NCBI RefSeq assembly: GCF_047344985.1
Contig: NZ_CP178861.1
Location: forward strand, 3,038,001 to 3,102,000
Direction: 5' to 3'
From: Bdellovibrio sp047344985
Lineage (GTDB): Bacteria > Bdellovibrionota > Bdellovibrionia > Bdellovibrionales > Bdellovibrionaceae
Length of the DNA stretch: 64,000 bases
Below, in pieces: positions 19,317 to 27,692 of this stretch; position 1 is the stretch's first letter, and each line of letters starts with the position of its first letter. The notes beneath the pieces are model-generated. The model ran no database searches and was not told the origin of the DNA. It saw only the letters and a list, made by a program, of their open reading frames with translations. The translations under genes were made by a program, and so were the position numbers.

Positions 19317-20402
19317 TTAAAAGCGGTACGCGAACTTAAATGTATAACGTCTGTCTTCTTTAGGTGTGTCAACTGTGCCGACCTCTTCGCCGTAACTCGC
19401 GACCTGCCACTGAAAACGTTCTGATGACAGTTCCATACCAGCAGTCCAATACCTTTGATTATATCCGGCACGGAAAAAGAACACATCTCCGAAGTTGAAC
19501 TCCATCCCAGCATGAAGCAACTTCGCTTTGTCAGGCTCATCACCTGATGTTAATAAGCCACGGTACTCTACCGTCCAAGACGAACGAAGATAGTTTGTAT
19601 GTATCGGAAAGATTGCGGCAGCGACATCTACATCTTGTTTTACCAGATTGGGACGAGTCGCTGTGTCTAATCGGACACCATGTGACTGATCGAAACTTGT
19701 GCCACCCACATCACGAACAACGGCTGTGATTGTTGGAAGATACTGCCACGGAGCCGAAAGAATCAAACCCACATCTGTTGAAAGCCCCACGCCTTCACTT
19801 GCGATGGAGCTGTAAGAAAGAGGCCCCGTCGAACTGAGCGAGGGATTGTCGACTTCGATACGATTGATCAGTTTCGTATTAAAGCCAAGCTTGATACGAC
19901 CATCAAAGAAGCGAAAGTTGAATCCCAAAACAAACGCCAGGTCATTGCGATAGTAAGTATCAATTGTCGAACCATCGTTCGACATCTCCGCATCTAATAA
20001 ATAGTTACCGTAAAGACCGATACCGAAATTTCTTCCAACGAAGGAAGGAAAAACTTGAGCCTTGGCATGATAGTAGGCACTTCGTTTTTTATCTAAAGCT
20101 GGAGCGACATCTTCAAGGCTGTAAGGATTTGCAAATGTCTTTTCACCATAAAAGCCTTGCGTTTGATAACCGAACTCCACCTCGGGGTCGATGATCGTAC
20201 CATAAAAATCACGAAGTTTTCCAAGAGCGGCGGGATTGACCAACAAAGCCGTTTCATCATTTGTAACTGCAATACAAGCGCCGCCCATTCCAAGGCAACG
20301 AACACCTGAATAAAAACTGTGACGCTCACGCGCATTCGCATCGTAGGCAAATGCCATCACAAAGAAAATCTGTATGAGCGCGATCCACAAAATCCTTTTC
20401 AT
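19317..20402 (-). CDS. PorQ/FadL-like outer-membrane barrel (paralogue 2)
   Basis: A 361-residue exported barrel: signal peptide through about residue 24, then LGMGGACIAVTNDETALLVNPAALGK, the conserved N-terminal block shared with its two neighbours. It ends in FKFAYRF, a good C-terminal Phe signal. The penultimate block SYGEEVGT...RRY is also shared with the other two. It is the first gene of the minus-strand run down to 10556. GAGGT lies just ahead of the ATG, and a FliA-like promoter is visible 40 bases upstream. The transported or bound ligand cannot be predicted. Confidence 0.78.
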   Translation of the reverse strand: MKRILWIALIQIFFVMAFAYDANARERHSFYSGVRCLGMGGACIAVTNDETALLVNPAALGKLRDFYGTIIDPEVEFGYQTQGFYGEKTFANPYSLEDVAPALDKKRSAYYHAKAQVFPSFVGRNFGIGLYGNYLLDAEMSNDGSTIDTYYRNDLAFVLGFNFRFFDGRIKLGFNTKLINRIEVDNPSLSSTGPLSYSSIASEGVGLSTDVGLILSAPWQYLPTITAVVRDVGGTSFDQSHGVRLDTATRPNLVKQDVDVAAAIFPIHTNYLRSSWTVEYRGLLTSGDEPDKAKLLHAGMEFNFGDVFFFRAGYNQRYWTAGMELSSERFQWQVASYGEEVGTVDTPKEDRRYTFKFAYRF

Positions 20403-20419
20403 AGATACCTCGCTAAAGG

Positions 20420-20439
20420 TTTTCGAACTATATCGAAAA
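20420..20439. repeat. Inverted repeat in the leader of the barrel operon
   Basis: TTTTCGA and TCGAAAA flank the six bases ACTATA. It lies between the FliA-like -10 and the start codon of the 20402 gene, so it could be an operator or a small RNA hairpin. Confidence 0.4.
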
Positions 20440-20441
20440 AC

Positions 20442-20469
20442 TTATCGGCAGATCCCGGACTCATATTGA
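20442..20469 (-). promoter_or_regulatory. FliA (sigma-28)-like promoter for the barrel-addBA operon
   Basis: Read on the minus strand, GCCGATAA (20449-20442) matches the sigma-28 -10 consensus exactly. TCAA (20469-20466) matches three of four bases of the TAAA -35 with a 16-base gap, one longer than ideal. A start near 20434 would give a leader of about 32 bases. Confidence 0.5.
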
Positions 20470-20538
20470 GACACTTTGAGAAAATACCGTCGAAAGACCA
20501 GCCATCTCAAAGGCAACACATTCCTATGCATTTATGAG

Positions 20539-20565
20539 TTAAGACCTACGTAGTAATTCCGATAA
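20539..20565 (+). promoter_or_regulatory. FliA (sigma-28)-like promoter for the 20604 lipoprotein
   Basis: TTAA (20539-20542), then 15 bases, then TCCGATAA ending at 20565. This has the exact sigma-28 spacing and seven of eight -10 bases. Predicted transcription start is near 20573, 31 bases before the ATG. The opposite strand has its own FliA-like box 90 bases away. Confidence 0.5.
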
Positions 20566-20583
20566 GTATTTATATCTATCGGA
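20558..20583. repeat. Inverted repeat over the predicted start site
   Basis: TCCGATA (20558-20564) and TATCGGA (20577-20583) are perfect mirror arms. They are centred on the predicted transcription start and use the -10 box as one arm. This is a plausible operator, or a second antiparallel -10 element. Confidence 0.4.
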
Positions 20584-20603
20584 CTCTCAGAAGGAGAAAG
20601 ACA

Positions 20604-21335
20604 ATGCAGTTCAATAAGGCAACAGCGACGATTCTAGCTATGAGTTTGGCAGCTTTACTTACCGGATGCGAAGCTGAGCAAACAGAAAAAGACATGTTGG
20701 CGGAAGCGCAGTTCTGCCTCGACAAAGCGACAGACTCTTCTTCTGCAACAGCCTGCATGAGTAAAATTGAAGGACTGACTTCGGAAAAAGCTTACGCCCT
20801 TCGCTGCGCAGCTGGATTTATCGGTGCGGAAGTCACAAGCCCGGAAAATCTTTCTAATGCTTTAAATGCTATTAATGGAAATGCGGGAGCTGCGGGAATG
20901 CTATCTGCGTTAACGTTTCCAAGCGTCAGCTCGATCAATTCCACATTCAGCGATTGCAATAAATCAGGAAGTGCCGGAATGAAGTTGATTGCAGCCATGG
21001 CGAAAAGTGCGACGACACTGGCAAGCATTGCACCAATGGGTTCTTGTGGTGCGGATCTTTCAGGCTGTGATACAGCCGAAATTACACAATCTATTAATGA
21101 TTTAATTACGGGTCTTAACGCTAATGATCCTGATGCTGAATCCACCGTTACAACAATCGTAACTTCAATCCAAACAGTCTACACATCGACTTGCGGCTCT
21201 GGCACTAGCACAAACGATGAGATTTGCGGTCAGATTACTTCCGCAGTCTCTAACTCTGGATACGATATTGCGACAACAGATCCAGCTCAACTCGTTGCGA
21301 TCGGTAAAGAGTTGCTACAAAACTGGAAGAACTAA
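20604..21335 (+). CDS. Ala/Ser/Thr-rich lipoprotein, unknown family
   Basis: The lipobox LLTGC (near residue 21) follows a short basic-hydrophobic signal. The 243-residue product is rich in small residues with about ten Cys (including SCGADLSGC and STCGSG), consistent with a disulphide-stabilised envelope protein. AGAAGGAG precedes the ATG by a normal distance. It is monocistronic, with a FliA-like promoter ahead and a terminator at 21357-21388 behind. No family is recognised. The position between three PorQ-like barrel genes hints at a joint role with them. Confidence 0.72.
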   Translation: MQFNKATATILAMSLAALLTGCEAEQTEKDMLAEAQFCLDKATDSSSATACMSKIEGLTSEKAYALRCAAGFIGAEVTSPENLSNALNAINGNAGAAGMLSALTFPSVSSINSTFSDCNKSGSAGMKLIAAMAKSATTLASIAPMGSCGADLSGCDTAEITQSINDLITGLNANDPDAESTVTTIVTSIQTVYTSTCGSGTSTNDEICGQITSAVSNSGYDIATTDPAQLVAIGKELLQNWKN

Positions 21336-21356
21336 ATAAGCAATCTCCAAAAAAAC

Positions 21357-21388
21357 AAAAAGCCCGCCTAATAAAGCGGGCTTTTTTA
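21357..21388. terminator. Bidirectional terminator, lipoprotein/barrel 3
   Basis: The stem AAAGCCCGC/GCGGGCTTT has a 6-7 base loop, with A-rich sequence on the left and seven T residues on the right. It lies between convergent genes. Confidence 0.9.
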
Positions 21389-21407
21389 TTTTCAATGTCT
21401 TTATATT

Positions 21408-22589
21408 CTAGAAATCCAAGTTCAAGCGAGTCGCATACACACGGCTTTCAATTGGCGTATTTTTCGTTCCAACGTCATCCGCATAACTCACAACATCCAA
21501 ATTGAAGATCCCAAGCTCCGCCGACAATCCCGCTGTCCAGAAGCCTTGGCTTAGACCCACACGATACTGCCCTTTCCACCACGTACTGACTGTCCAATCG
21601 AATTCAAAACCTAAGTGAACGCCTTTTCTCCAATTGAAATCCGGATGTCCGAGGTCACGAACATCAAGAACACCACGACCACCAAAGATCCACATGGACG
21701 GGTATTCCCAACGAGATCCTAAATCCACCACACGATAAAGTTTTTCAGGAGTGCCATCCTGTTTTTCTTTATTAAGAAGTTTCATAGTTTGCCCGAATCC
21801 TACTTCGCCGACGTTACGAACGACGGCTCCAAATGTAGGACGCGCCAAACGAAGTACCGACCAAATTCCCGAATCAGGAAGTTCGGGTGTCCACAACAAT
21901 CCTAAATCGGCATCCACCGTGTATCCTTCAAGTAGGTCTTCTTTTTTAACGATCTCACTGCTTTGAGCAAGATCAATGGCAGCAATAGGTTCACTAAAAA
22001 ATCCACGATTCACAAACTTGCCAGTGATACCCCACGAAAGACGGCCATGATCAAACCAGTGAAGATCATCGCCATAGCCCATGGCCAAAGTGGTATCAGC
22101 ATAAACTGTCGTGTTCAGCGTCGGACCAATCTGCTTGTGCATTGCTGTTTCAACGCTCAAATCTAAAGGAATAAATGCCATTCCCCAGTTAGGTCTGACC
22201 CAAACGCCCTCAAGTGGAGCCGCGCGAATTGAATAGACATCACCATAGTGTTTTTCAATAAGCTGTAAATAAGCTGTTTGCTTTTCAGACTCCGTCTTAT
22301 TGGATTCTTCAATGTCTTTGTATTCATTGTAAAAATCCATCGCTCCCGGAGTTCCCGCAAAGCTCATGGAAAGATTGATCTGCCCGTCTTCTCTTCTCGC
22401 CAAACCTGCCGGATTGTAGAACAGCGCCGTGTAATCATTGGCAACGGCCACAAAAGCATCGCCCATTCCTAACGCACGTGGTGCCTGATAATGGTGATGA
22501 ATGGTTGTGCTAATGCTTTCTGCTGATGCAACTGGTCCAGTTAACAGAGCAATAAGGCCTGTGAGGAACAACGATCCTCGCTTAGACAT
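21408..22589 (-). CDS. PorQ/FadL-like outer-membrane barrel (paralogue 3)
   Basis: A 393-residue barrel with a signal peptide through about residue 23 (VASA), then LGMGDAFVAVANDYTALFYNPAGLAR, matching the N-terminal block of the 17159 and 19317 genes. SYADDVGTKNTP...SRVY near the end and a final LNLDF match the shared C-terminal pattern. A strong TTGGAGG lies ahead of the ATG. It is on its own transcript, separated from the operon of its paralogues by the divergent lipoprotein gene. Confidence 0.78.
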   Translation of the reverse strand: MSKRGSLFLTGLIALLTGPVASAESISTTIHHHYQAPRALGMGDAFVAVANDYTALFYNPAGLARREDGQINLSMSFAGTPGAMDFYNEYKDIEESNKTESEKQTAYLQLIEKHYGDVYSIRAAPLEGVWVRPNWGMAFIPLDLSVETAMHKQIGPTLNTTVYADTTLAMGYGDDLHWFDHGRLSWGITGKFVNRGFFSEPIAAIDLAQSSEIVKKEDLLEGYTVDADLGLLWTPELPDSGIWSVLRLARPTFGAVVRNVGEVGFGQTMKLLNKEKQDGTPEKLYRVVDLGSRWEYPSMWIFGGRGVLDVRDLGHPDFNWRKGVHLGFEFDWTVSTWWKGQYRVGLSQGFWTAGLSAELGIFNLDVVSYADDVGTKNTPIESRVYATRLNLDF

Positions 22590-22613
22590 ATATTTTTGCC
22601 TCCAAATTTTTCG

Positions 22614-22642
22614 TTAACTTGATTGTAGACATAATTTATACT
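22614..22642 (+). promoter_or_regulatory. Possible sigma-70-type promoter giving a leaderless mRNA
   Basis: TTAACT (22614-22619), a 17-base spacer and TATACT (22637-22642) place the expected start at about the ATG at 22650. That gene has no Shine-Dalgarno sequence, which fits a leaderless message. The -35 is weak. Confidence 0.35.
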
Positions 22643-22649
22643 TTGTCTT

Positions 22650-23213
22650 ATGCGAGTTTTTCTTCCTCTCTTTTTTTTGACCTTGGTCTTGAGCGGTTTT
22701 GCCACATTGGCAGCTCCTCAAACAACGACCACTTTAGAAACGACACCGCTTTCTGCGGAAGATGATCCTTTGCTCGCAACCGTCACCCCGTCCATGATCA
22801 AGGACCGCCCTACTTTTTACTTAAACACTTCCGTGGGATTTGCGGGAGGAAACTACATCGAGAGCGACGAATATCATCAGGGACCGTTTTTAGCCTTACG
22901 CTATATTCCGATGAACGAATCGCTCCCTGTGTGGGATTATCAAGTTGAAGTGAACAAGGCGAATTTCGTCGGCATCTCGGTGGGACGGCGTTGGTATTGC
23001 TGCCCTGAAGAAACTTACATGCCCTATGTGCGAGCTTCGGCAAATATGTTTTTAGAAGGCTCTGGAGAACTGGGTGGACTTGTTGAAATCCGCCGTTTGC
23101 GACTTCGCGGTTCGATTGGATTTGGAGAAAGTTTTATCTCTGAATTTGGCGTCGGATACGCGATCACGGGGCCCGATATTTTTGCACAATTCGGTTATAA
23201 TTTTTCCTTCTAA
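22650..23213 (+). CDS. Small outer-membrane barrel protein
   Basis: A 187-residue product with signal peptide (residues 1-21, ending TLAA). The mature part alternates in beta-barrel fashion and ends FGYNFSF, a terminal Phe. A paired Cys (WYCCPEE) sits mid-sequence. Its size would suit an 8-strand barrel such as OmpW- or OmpX-like proteins, without a clear family match. No ribosome binding site is visible (see the promoter at 22614). The last four bases overlap the convergent coaE stop. Confidence 0.65.
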   Translation: MRVFLPLFFLTLVLSGFATLAAPQTTTTLETTPLSAEDDPLLATVTPSMIKDRPTFYLNTSVGFAGGNYIESDEYHQGPFLALRYIPMNESLPVWDYQVEVNKANFVGISVGRRWYCCPEETYMPYVRASANMFLEGSGELGGLVEIRRLRLRGSIGFGESFISEFGVGYAITGPDIFAQFGYNFSF

Positions 23214-23818
23214 GTTTCTATTTTCTGATTCTCAATCCACGCCAGCAAACGGTCGACTTCTTTTAAAAGATGTTGCTCGTCGCGATTGTTGTGCAAAACA
23301 AAATCAGCTTCTTGCTCTTTGAACTGAATCGGAATCTGCGAAGCAATCCGCATCTCAATTTCATCTTCCGTCCACTTGTTGCGACGTAAAAGACGTTCAC
23401 GCTGTTGTCCCTTTGTACAACTCACCACGATGATTCCATCAAACTGATCTTGAGCTTTGGTTTCGAAAAGCAAAGGTATGTCGTAAATAGCCAAAGGCTC
23501 ATTCATTCCTTCAAGCAAACGACGGCGGCGGCGGGTTTCCTCTCGCACCAAGGGATGAAGAATCGATTCCAAGCGATGCAAAAGTTCCGGGTGACCGAAA
23601 ACATGTTGTCCTAATTTGCGACGATCTAAAGATCCGTCTTCCAAAAGAAACTCACTCCCGAAAGCGTTGATGACAGACTTAAGTCCGGGAGATCCTGATT
23701 TCACAACTTCTTTGGCAATTTCATCGGCATCGATGACAGGAATGGAATGTTCTCTAAGCATACGGCTCACGGTGCTCTTGCCACAAGCTATACCTCCGGT
23801 CAGTCCTATCCATTTCAT
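23210..23818 (-). CDS. coaE: Dephospho-CoA kinase
   Basis: The last step of coenzyme A synthesis: phosphorylation of the ribose 3'-OH of dephospho-CoA. The P-loop GLTGGIACGKST is at the N-terminus, then DADEIAKEVV, the conserved CoA-binding segment, and PLLFE in the lid region. The 202-residue length is normal. The ATG at 23818 follows AAGGAG at 7-8 bases and is preferred to the TTG two codons upstream. It is a single gene diverging from the kinase operon. CoA supply is relevant to the acyl-CoA ligase in that operon, though this may be coincidence. Confidence 0.95.
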   Translation of the reverse strand: MKWIGLTGGIACGKSTVSRMLREHSIPVIDADEIAKEVVKSGSPGLKSVINAFGSEFLLEDGSLDRRKLGQHVFGHPELLHRLESILHPLVREETRRRRRLLEGMNEPLAIYDIPLLFETKAQDQFDGIIVVSCTKGQQRERLLRRNKWTEDEIEMRIASQIPIQFKEQEADFVLHNNRDEQHLLKEVDRLLAWIENQKIET

Positions 23819-23831
23819 AGACAAATCTCCT

Positions 23832-23858
23832 TAAGGATTAGTTTTATTTTACCGATAG
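23832..23858 (+). promoter_or_regulatory. FliA-like promoter for the kinase-biosynthesis operon
   Basis: TAAG (23832-23835), 15 bases, then ACCGATAG (23851-23858): correct sigma-28 spacing, with three of four -35 bases and six of eight -10 bases. Predicted start is near 23866, 18 bases before the kinase ATG. Confidence 0.4.
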
Positions 23859-23883
23859 ACTTCTCAAAGGGGAACAGGAATTC

Positions 23884-25854
23884 ATGTCTCAGCCCGTAGA
23901 GCAGTTTGGTAAGTACATTCTTCTAGAGCGTCTCGCTGCAGGCGGCATGGCCGAAGTGTACCTGTCTAAGTCAACGGGAGCGGTTGGCGTCAATAAGTTT
24001 GTCGCTATCAAACGCATCCTTCCCCAATATTCCGATCATCAAGAATTTATTGAGATGTTTAAAGAAGAGGCAAAGATCGCCGTGAACCTGAATCACGGAA
24101 ACGTTGTCTCAATTTACGATTTCGGTGTGGAAAGAAGCCAGTTCTTCCTTGTCATGGAATACGTGGAAGGAAGAAATCTTCGTCAAATTCTCAATGAGCT
24201 TAAAAAGTCCAACACACAATTCATCATCGAACAGATCGTTTACATGATGAAAGAAGTGGCTGCCGGACTTGATCACGCTCACCGCTGCATCGACGGCACA
24301 ACGGGAAAACCTTTGAACATCGTTCACCGTGACATGAGTCCACAAAACATCATGGTGAGTTTTGAAGGTGAAGTAAAAATCATCGACTTCGGTATCGCTA
24401 AAGCAGAAACACAGCTCGAAGCTACAAAAGCCGGAACTCTGAAAGGGAAATACGGCTACATGAGTCCCGAGCAAGCTGACGGTCAAGCCATTGACCCACG
24501 CACTGATATTTTCTCTTTAGGTATCGTTCTTTGGGAGCTTTTGGCCAATGACCGTCTTTTCACTTCCAACAGTGAAGCGGCGATCTTAAGAAAAATCCGC
24601 GAGTGCCAAGTTCCTTCCATCCGTAAGATCAATCCTTCCGTTCCTCCGGAGTTGGAAAGAATTGTTAATAAAGCTTTGGCAAAAGATAAGAGCCTTCGCT
24701 ATCAAACAGCGGCAGCCTTGCACCGTGATTTGAATCGTTTCTTGAATACGCAATACCCTGAGTTTTCTCCTCACGACTTCAGCGTTTTCATGAAGAACGC
24801 ATTTTCTGCGGCCTTCCTTGAACAACGTCGCAAGCTTGTTGAGTTCGCAAAAATTCAAGGAAACAATCCGGAAGATAAAACCGTTGTGACACAGACGGAT
24901 CTTCGCGGCAACTCAGCACCTCGTCCTCCTGCAGCTGCACCCGCAGCCGCAGAATCCAGTGATGATGATAAATTGAATCTGGATACTTCCACAGATATTC
25001 GCGTGAACCTGGATAACTTGAAGCCACCTCCACGTCCCACGGGAGCGGCTCCAGCCAACACTCATACGAATACCAACATCACGCAAACTCGCACGCAAGC
25101 TACGGGAACCTTTGCCTCAGGCAACAACACGATGACTCGCACTCCTTCTGGAGGATATGCGGGAACTCGCCCGGCTATTCCGAAGTCAGCGTCCTCAGCA
25201 TCGTCGATAGAAAATATCACGGGCATGGCGATGAAGGCTGTGATCGGCTTGATCCTTATGATCGGTGGCTGGTGGGTATTTAATAATTTTGTTTCGAAAA
25301 AATCTCCTAACAAAGCACCGGCCGCTGTTGGGATGGCGCCAGTGACTTCCGGTGGAGAAAACCAAGCCAGCAACACCAACGGTATTCAACAAACGGATTT
25401 GTCTGCGACATCTCCTGAATACACAGTCACGCTTTACAGTAATCCAGACCGCGCTCGTGTTGTTATTGACGGCGTGGATACGGGTGAATTTACTCCCGCT
25501 CGCAAAACTGTGAAAGCCAACACGCCATTTAGCCTTCGCCTTGTTAAAGAAGGTTATACGGATTTAGTGACAACAATCACTCCGACTTATGAAGCTTATT
25601 CATTCACGGGAACGATGCAAAGACTTCCTCGTGTGGCTTCAGTCATCATCAACATTGTGAATGGTGGAGCTAATCCTGAACTTCGCATCGCCGGAGTTCC
25701 TGTTAACATCAAACCTTCCGGAGATGCTTATCTCATCCAAGCGGAAGTCGGTGTTAAGATTCAAGCACGCAACAAAACAACAGGACTTTCAGCAGAAACC
25801 ACTGTCACAGTTCCTGCGGATCAACGAAAAATTTTAGACTTGTATTTGAAGTAA
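23884..25854 (+). CDS. Transmembrane Ser/Thr protein kinase with PEGA domain
   Basis: A Hanks-type kinase domain covers residues 10-290: glycine loop LAAGGMAEVY, ATP-binding Lys43 in VAIKR, catalytic loop HRDMSPQN (His148, Asp150) and Asp168 of DFG. All key residues are present, so it should be active. A Pro/Ala/Thr-rich linker, one membrane helix (about 449-467) and an extracytoplasmic PEGA domain (NPDRARVVIDGVDTGEFTP, then a second related repeat) follow. It resembles the myxobacterial/Bdellovibrio PknB-like receptors. It lies 39 bases ahead of the acyl-CoA ligase on the same strand without a terminator, so it may regulate the cluster that follows or be its envelope sensor. Confidence 0.88.
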   Translation: MSQPVEQFGKYILLERLAAGGMAEVYLSKSTGAVGVNKFVAIKRILPQYSDHQEFIEMFKEEAKIAVNLNHGNVVSIYDFGVERSQFFLVMEYVEGRNLRQILNELKKSNTQFIIEQIVYMMKEVAAGLDHAHRCIDGTTGKPLNIVHRDMSPQNIMVSFEGEVKIIDFGIAKAETQLEATKAGTLKGKYGYMSPEQADGQAIDPRTDIFSLGIVLWELLANDRLFTSNSEAAILRKIRECQVPSIRKINPSVPPELERIVNKALAKDKSLRYQTAAALHRDLNRFLNTQYPEFSPHDFSVFMKNAFSAAFLEQRRKLVEFAKIQGNNPEDKTVVTQTDLRGNSAPRPPAAAPAAAESSDDDKLNLDTSTDIRVNLDNLKPPPRPTGAAPANTHTNTNITQTRTQATGTFASGNNTMTRTPSGGYAGTRPAIPKSASSASSIENITGMAMKAVIGLILMIGGWWVFNNFVSKKSPNKAPAAVGMAPVTSGGENQASNTNGIQQTDLSATSPEYTVTLYSNPDRARVVIDGVDTGEFTPARKTVKANTPFSLRLVKEGYTDLVTTITPTYEAYSFTGTMQRLPRVASVIINIVNGGANPELRIAGVPVNIKPSGDAYLIQAEVGVKIQARNKTTGLSAETTVTVPADQRKILDLYLK

Positions 25855-25893
25855 TCCCCTTCGTTATACATTTGCAACTTGGGAGTTATCATC

Positions 25894-27675
25894 ATGACGA
25901 AGCCCACCACTTTGGGACATTCTATTCTCAGCATGCGCGGTCGTAATCCCAATCACACCGCTGTGAAATTTAAAACCAATGGTTCATGGACTTCAAAAAC
26001 TTGGCCGGAGTATTACCAAGATGTAGAAAATGTCGGTTCTGCCCTTCTGTCCATGGGGATCAAAGAAGGCGATAGAGTTGCGATCATGGCGAATACCCGT
26101 TACGAGTGGTCCGTCATGGATCTTGCGATCTTCGGTATCAAAGCGATCACCGTTCCTATTTATCAGAACAATACGGCCGAAGATGTTGAGTATATTTTAA
26201 ATAACTGTCAGGCACGCGTTTTGGTTTGTGAAACTCGCGGCCCGTTGAAAATTTTCGAAGCTGTTAAAGACAAATGCCCGACGATTGAAAAGTTGGTGGT
26301 CTTCGAAAACACTTGTCCTAATCCCGATGCCATCACTTGGGATCGTGTGCATAAAATGGGACAAGACTATTTGGTTAAACATCCCGATCAATATCGTAGA
26401 ACTTGCGAAACCATCGTAGCTTCAGACACAGCAACGATCCTTTATACATCCGGAACAACGGGAAGACCGAAGGGCGTGGTTCTTACTCACCTTCAGGCTT
26501 TCAGTGAAGTTTCAGAGGCTTTTCCTTTCTGTGGAGCCAAAGAAGAAGACGTTTCACTGAGCTTCCTTCCGTATGCTCACATTTTAGGCCGTATCGAACA
26601 TTGGGGTCATTTGTATATTGGCTTCACAATGGCATACGCCGAAAGCTTAGAAAAGATTCGTGGCAATCTTACGGAAATTCGTCCAACTATCATGGTTTCT
26701 GTTCCGCGTATTTTTGAAAAAATCTATGCGGCTATTTGGGCGCAAGTACAAACACAGCCATTGAAGATGAAAGTCTTTAATTGGGCTCTTTCCATTGGTA
26801 AAAAAGTCGGCGAATACAAAATGAGCGGACAGATACTGCCTTTGGATCTTTTGGTAAAATACGAAATGGCTCGCAAGCTGGTTTTAGGAAAAATCACGGA
26901 AGCTTTTGGCGGTCGTTTGCGTTTTGCTATTAGCGGCGGTGCTCCGATTTCAAAAGACATCGCTTTATTTTTTCACTCTGCAGGAATTTTAATTCTGGAA
27001 GGTTATGGTCTGACAGAAACAACAGCGGCGATCACTGTGAATACACCTTTTAACTATCGCTTTGGCAGCGTCGGTCGTCCGATTGGCGAAGTGCAATTAA
27101 AAATTGCTGAAGACGGAGAAATCTTAGTTAAAAGCGACAAGGTGATGAAAGAATATTATCAGAATTCGGAAGCAACGAAAGAAGCTTTCACAGACGGTTG
27201 GTTTCATACGGGTGATATCGGTGAAATTCTTCCCAGCGGTGATTTAAAGATCACGGACCGTAAAAAGGATTTGATTAAAACGGCCGGTGGTAAATACGTG
27301 GCACCTCAGCGCCTTGAAGGCTTGTTAAAACTTTCTCCATATATCGCGCATGTGCATATCCATGGCGATCAGAAGAAATACATCGTGGCCTTGCTGACGA
27401 TGGACCGCCCTTCCGTTGAACAATTGGCGAAAGAAAAGAATGTCAGCTACAGCGATTGGAATTCTTTGGTGAATTCTTCTTTTGTGCAAGATATTGCCCG
27501 CAAAGCTGTCGCTGATGCCAATGCGCAACTGGCAAGTTACGAGAGTATTAAAAAGTATTTGGTTCTTCCCAATGAATTCACGATTGAAGGCGGAGAACTT
27601 ACTCCTTCTTTGAAAGTGAAGCGCAAAGTGTTGGATCAAAAATTTAAGGATAAAATCGAAGAATTATATGTTTAA
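25894..27675 (+). CDS. Long-chain fatty acid-CoA ligase (FadD15-like)
   Basis: An ANL-superfamily adenylating enzyme of 593 residues, full length for the bacterial long-chain acyl-CoA synthetases. Motifs: YTSGTTGRPKGVV (ATP binding, about 185-197), GYGLTETTA, WFHTGDIGEI and KDLIKTAGGKYVAP with the C-terminal domain intact. It activates a fatty acid to acyl-AMP and then acyl-CoA. GGGAG with 8-base spacing supports the ATG at 25894 over the upstream in-frame start. It heads the run of closely packed genes to 36195 and could supply acyl-CoA to the GNAT protein two genes downstream. Confidence 0.9.
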   Translation: MTKPTTLGHSILSMRGRNPNHTAVKFKTNGSWTSKTWPEYYQDVENVGSALLSMGIKEGDRVAIMANTRYEWSVMDLAIFGIKAITVPIYQNNTAEDVEYILNNCQARVLVCETRGPLKIFEAVKDKCPTIEKLVVFENTCPNPDAITWDRVHKMGQDYLVKHPDQYRRTCETIVASDTATILYTSGTTGRPKGVVLTHLQAFSEVSEAFPFCGAKEEDVSLSFLPYAHILGRIEHWGHLYIGFTMAYAESLEKIRGNLTEIRPTIMVSVPRIFEKIYAAIWAQVQTQPLKMKVFNWALSIGKKVGEYKMSGQILPLDLLVKYEMARKLVLGKITEAFGGRLRFAISGGAPISKDIALFFHSAGILILEGYGLTETTAAITVNTPFNYRFGSVGRPIGEVQLKIAEDGEILVKSDKVMKEYYQNSEATKEAFTDGWFHTGDIGEILPSGDLKITDRKKDLIKTAGGKYVAPQRLEGLLKLSPYIAHVHIHGDQKKYIVALLTMDRPSVEQLAKEKNVSYSDWNSLVNSSFVQDIARKAVADANAQLASYESIKKYLVLPNEFTIEGGELTPSLKVKRKVLDQKFKDKIEELYV

Positions 27676-27692
27676 TACGACTTAGGGACGCC

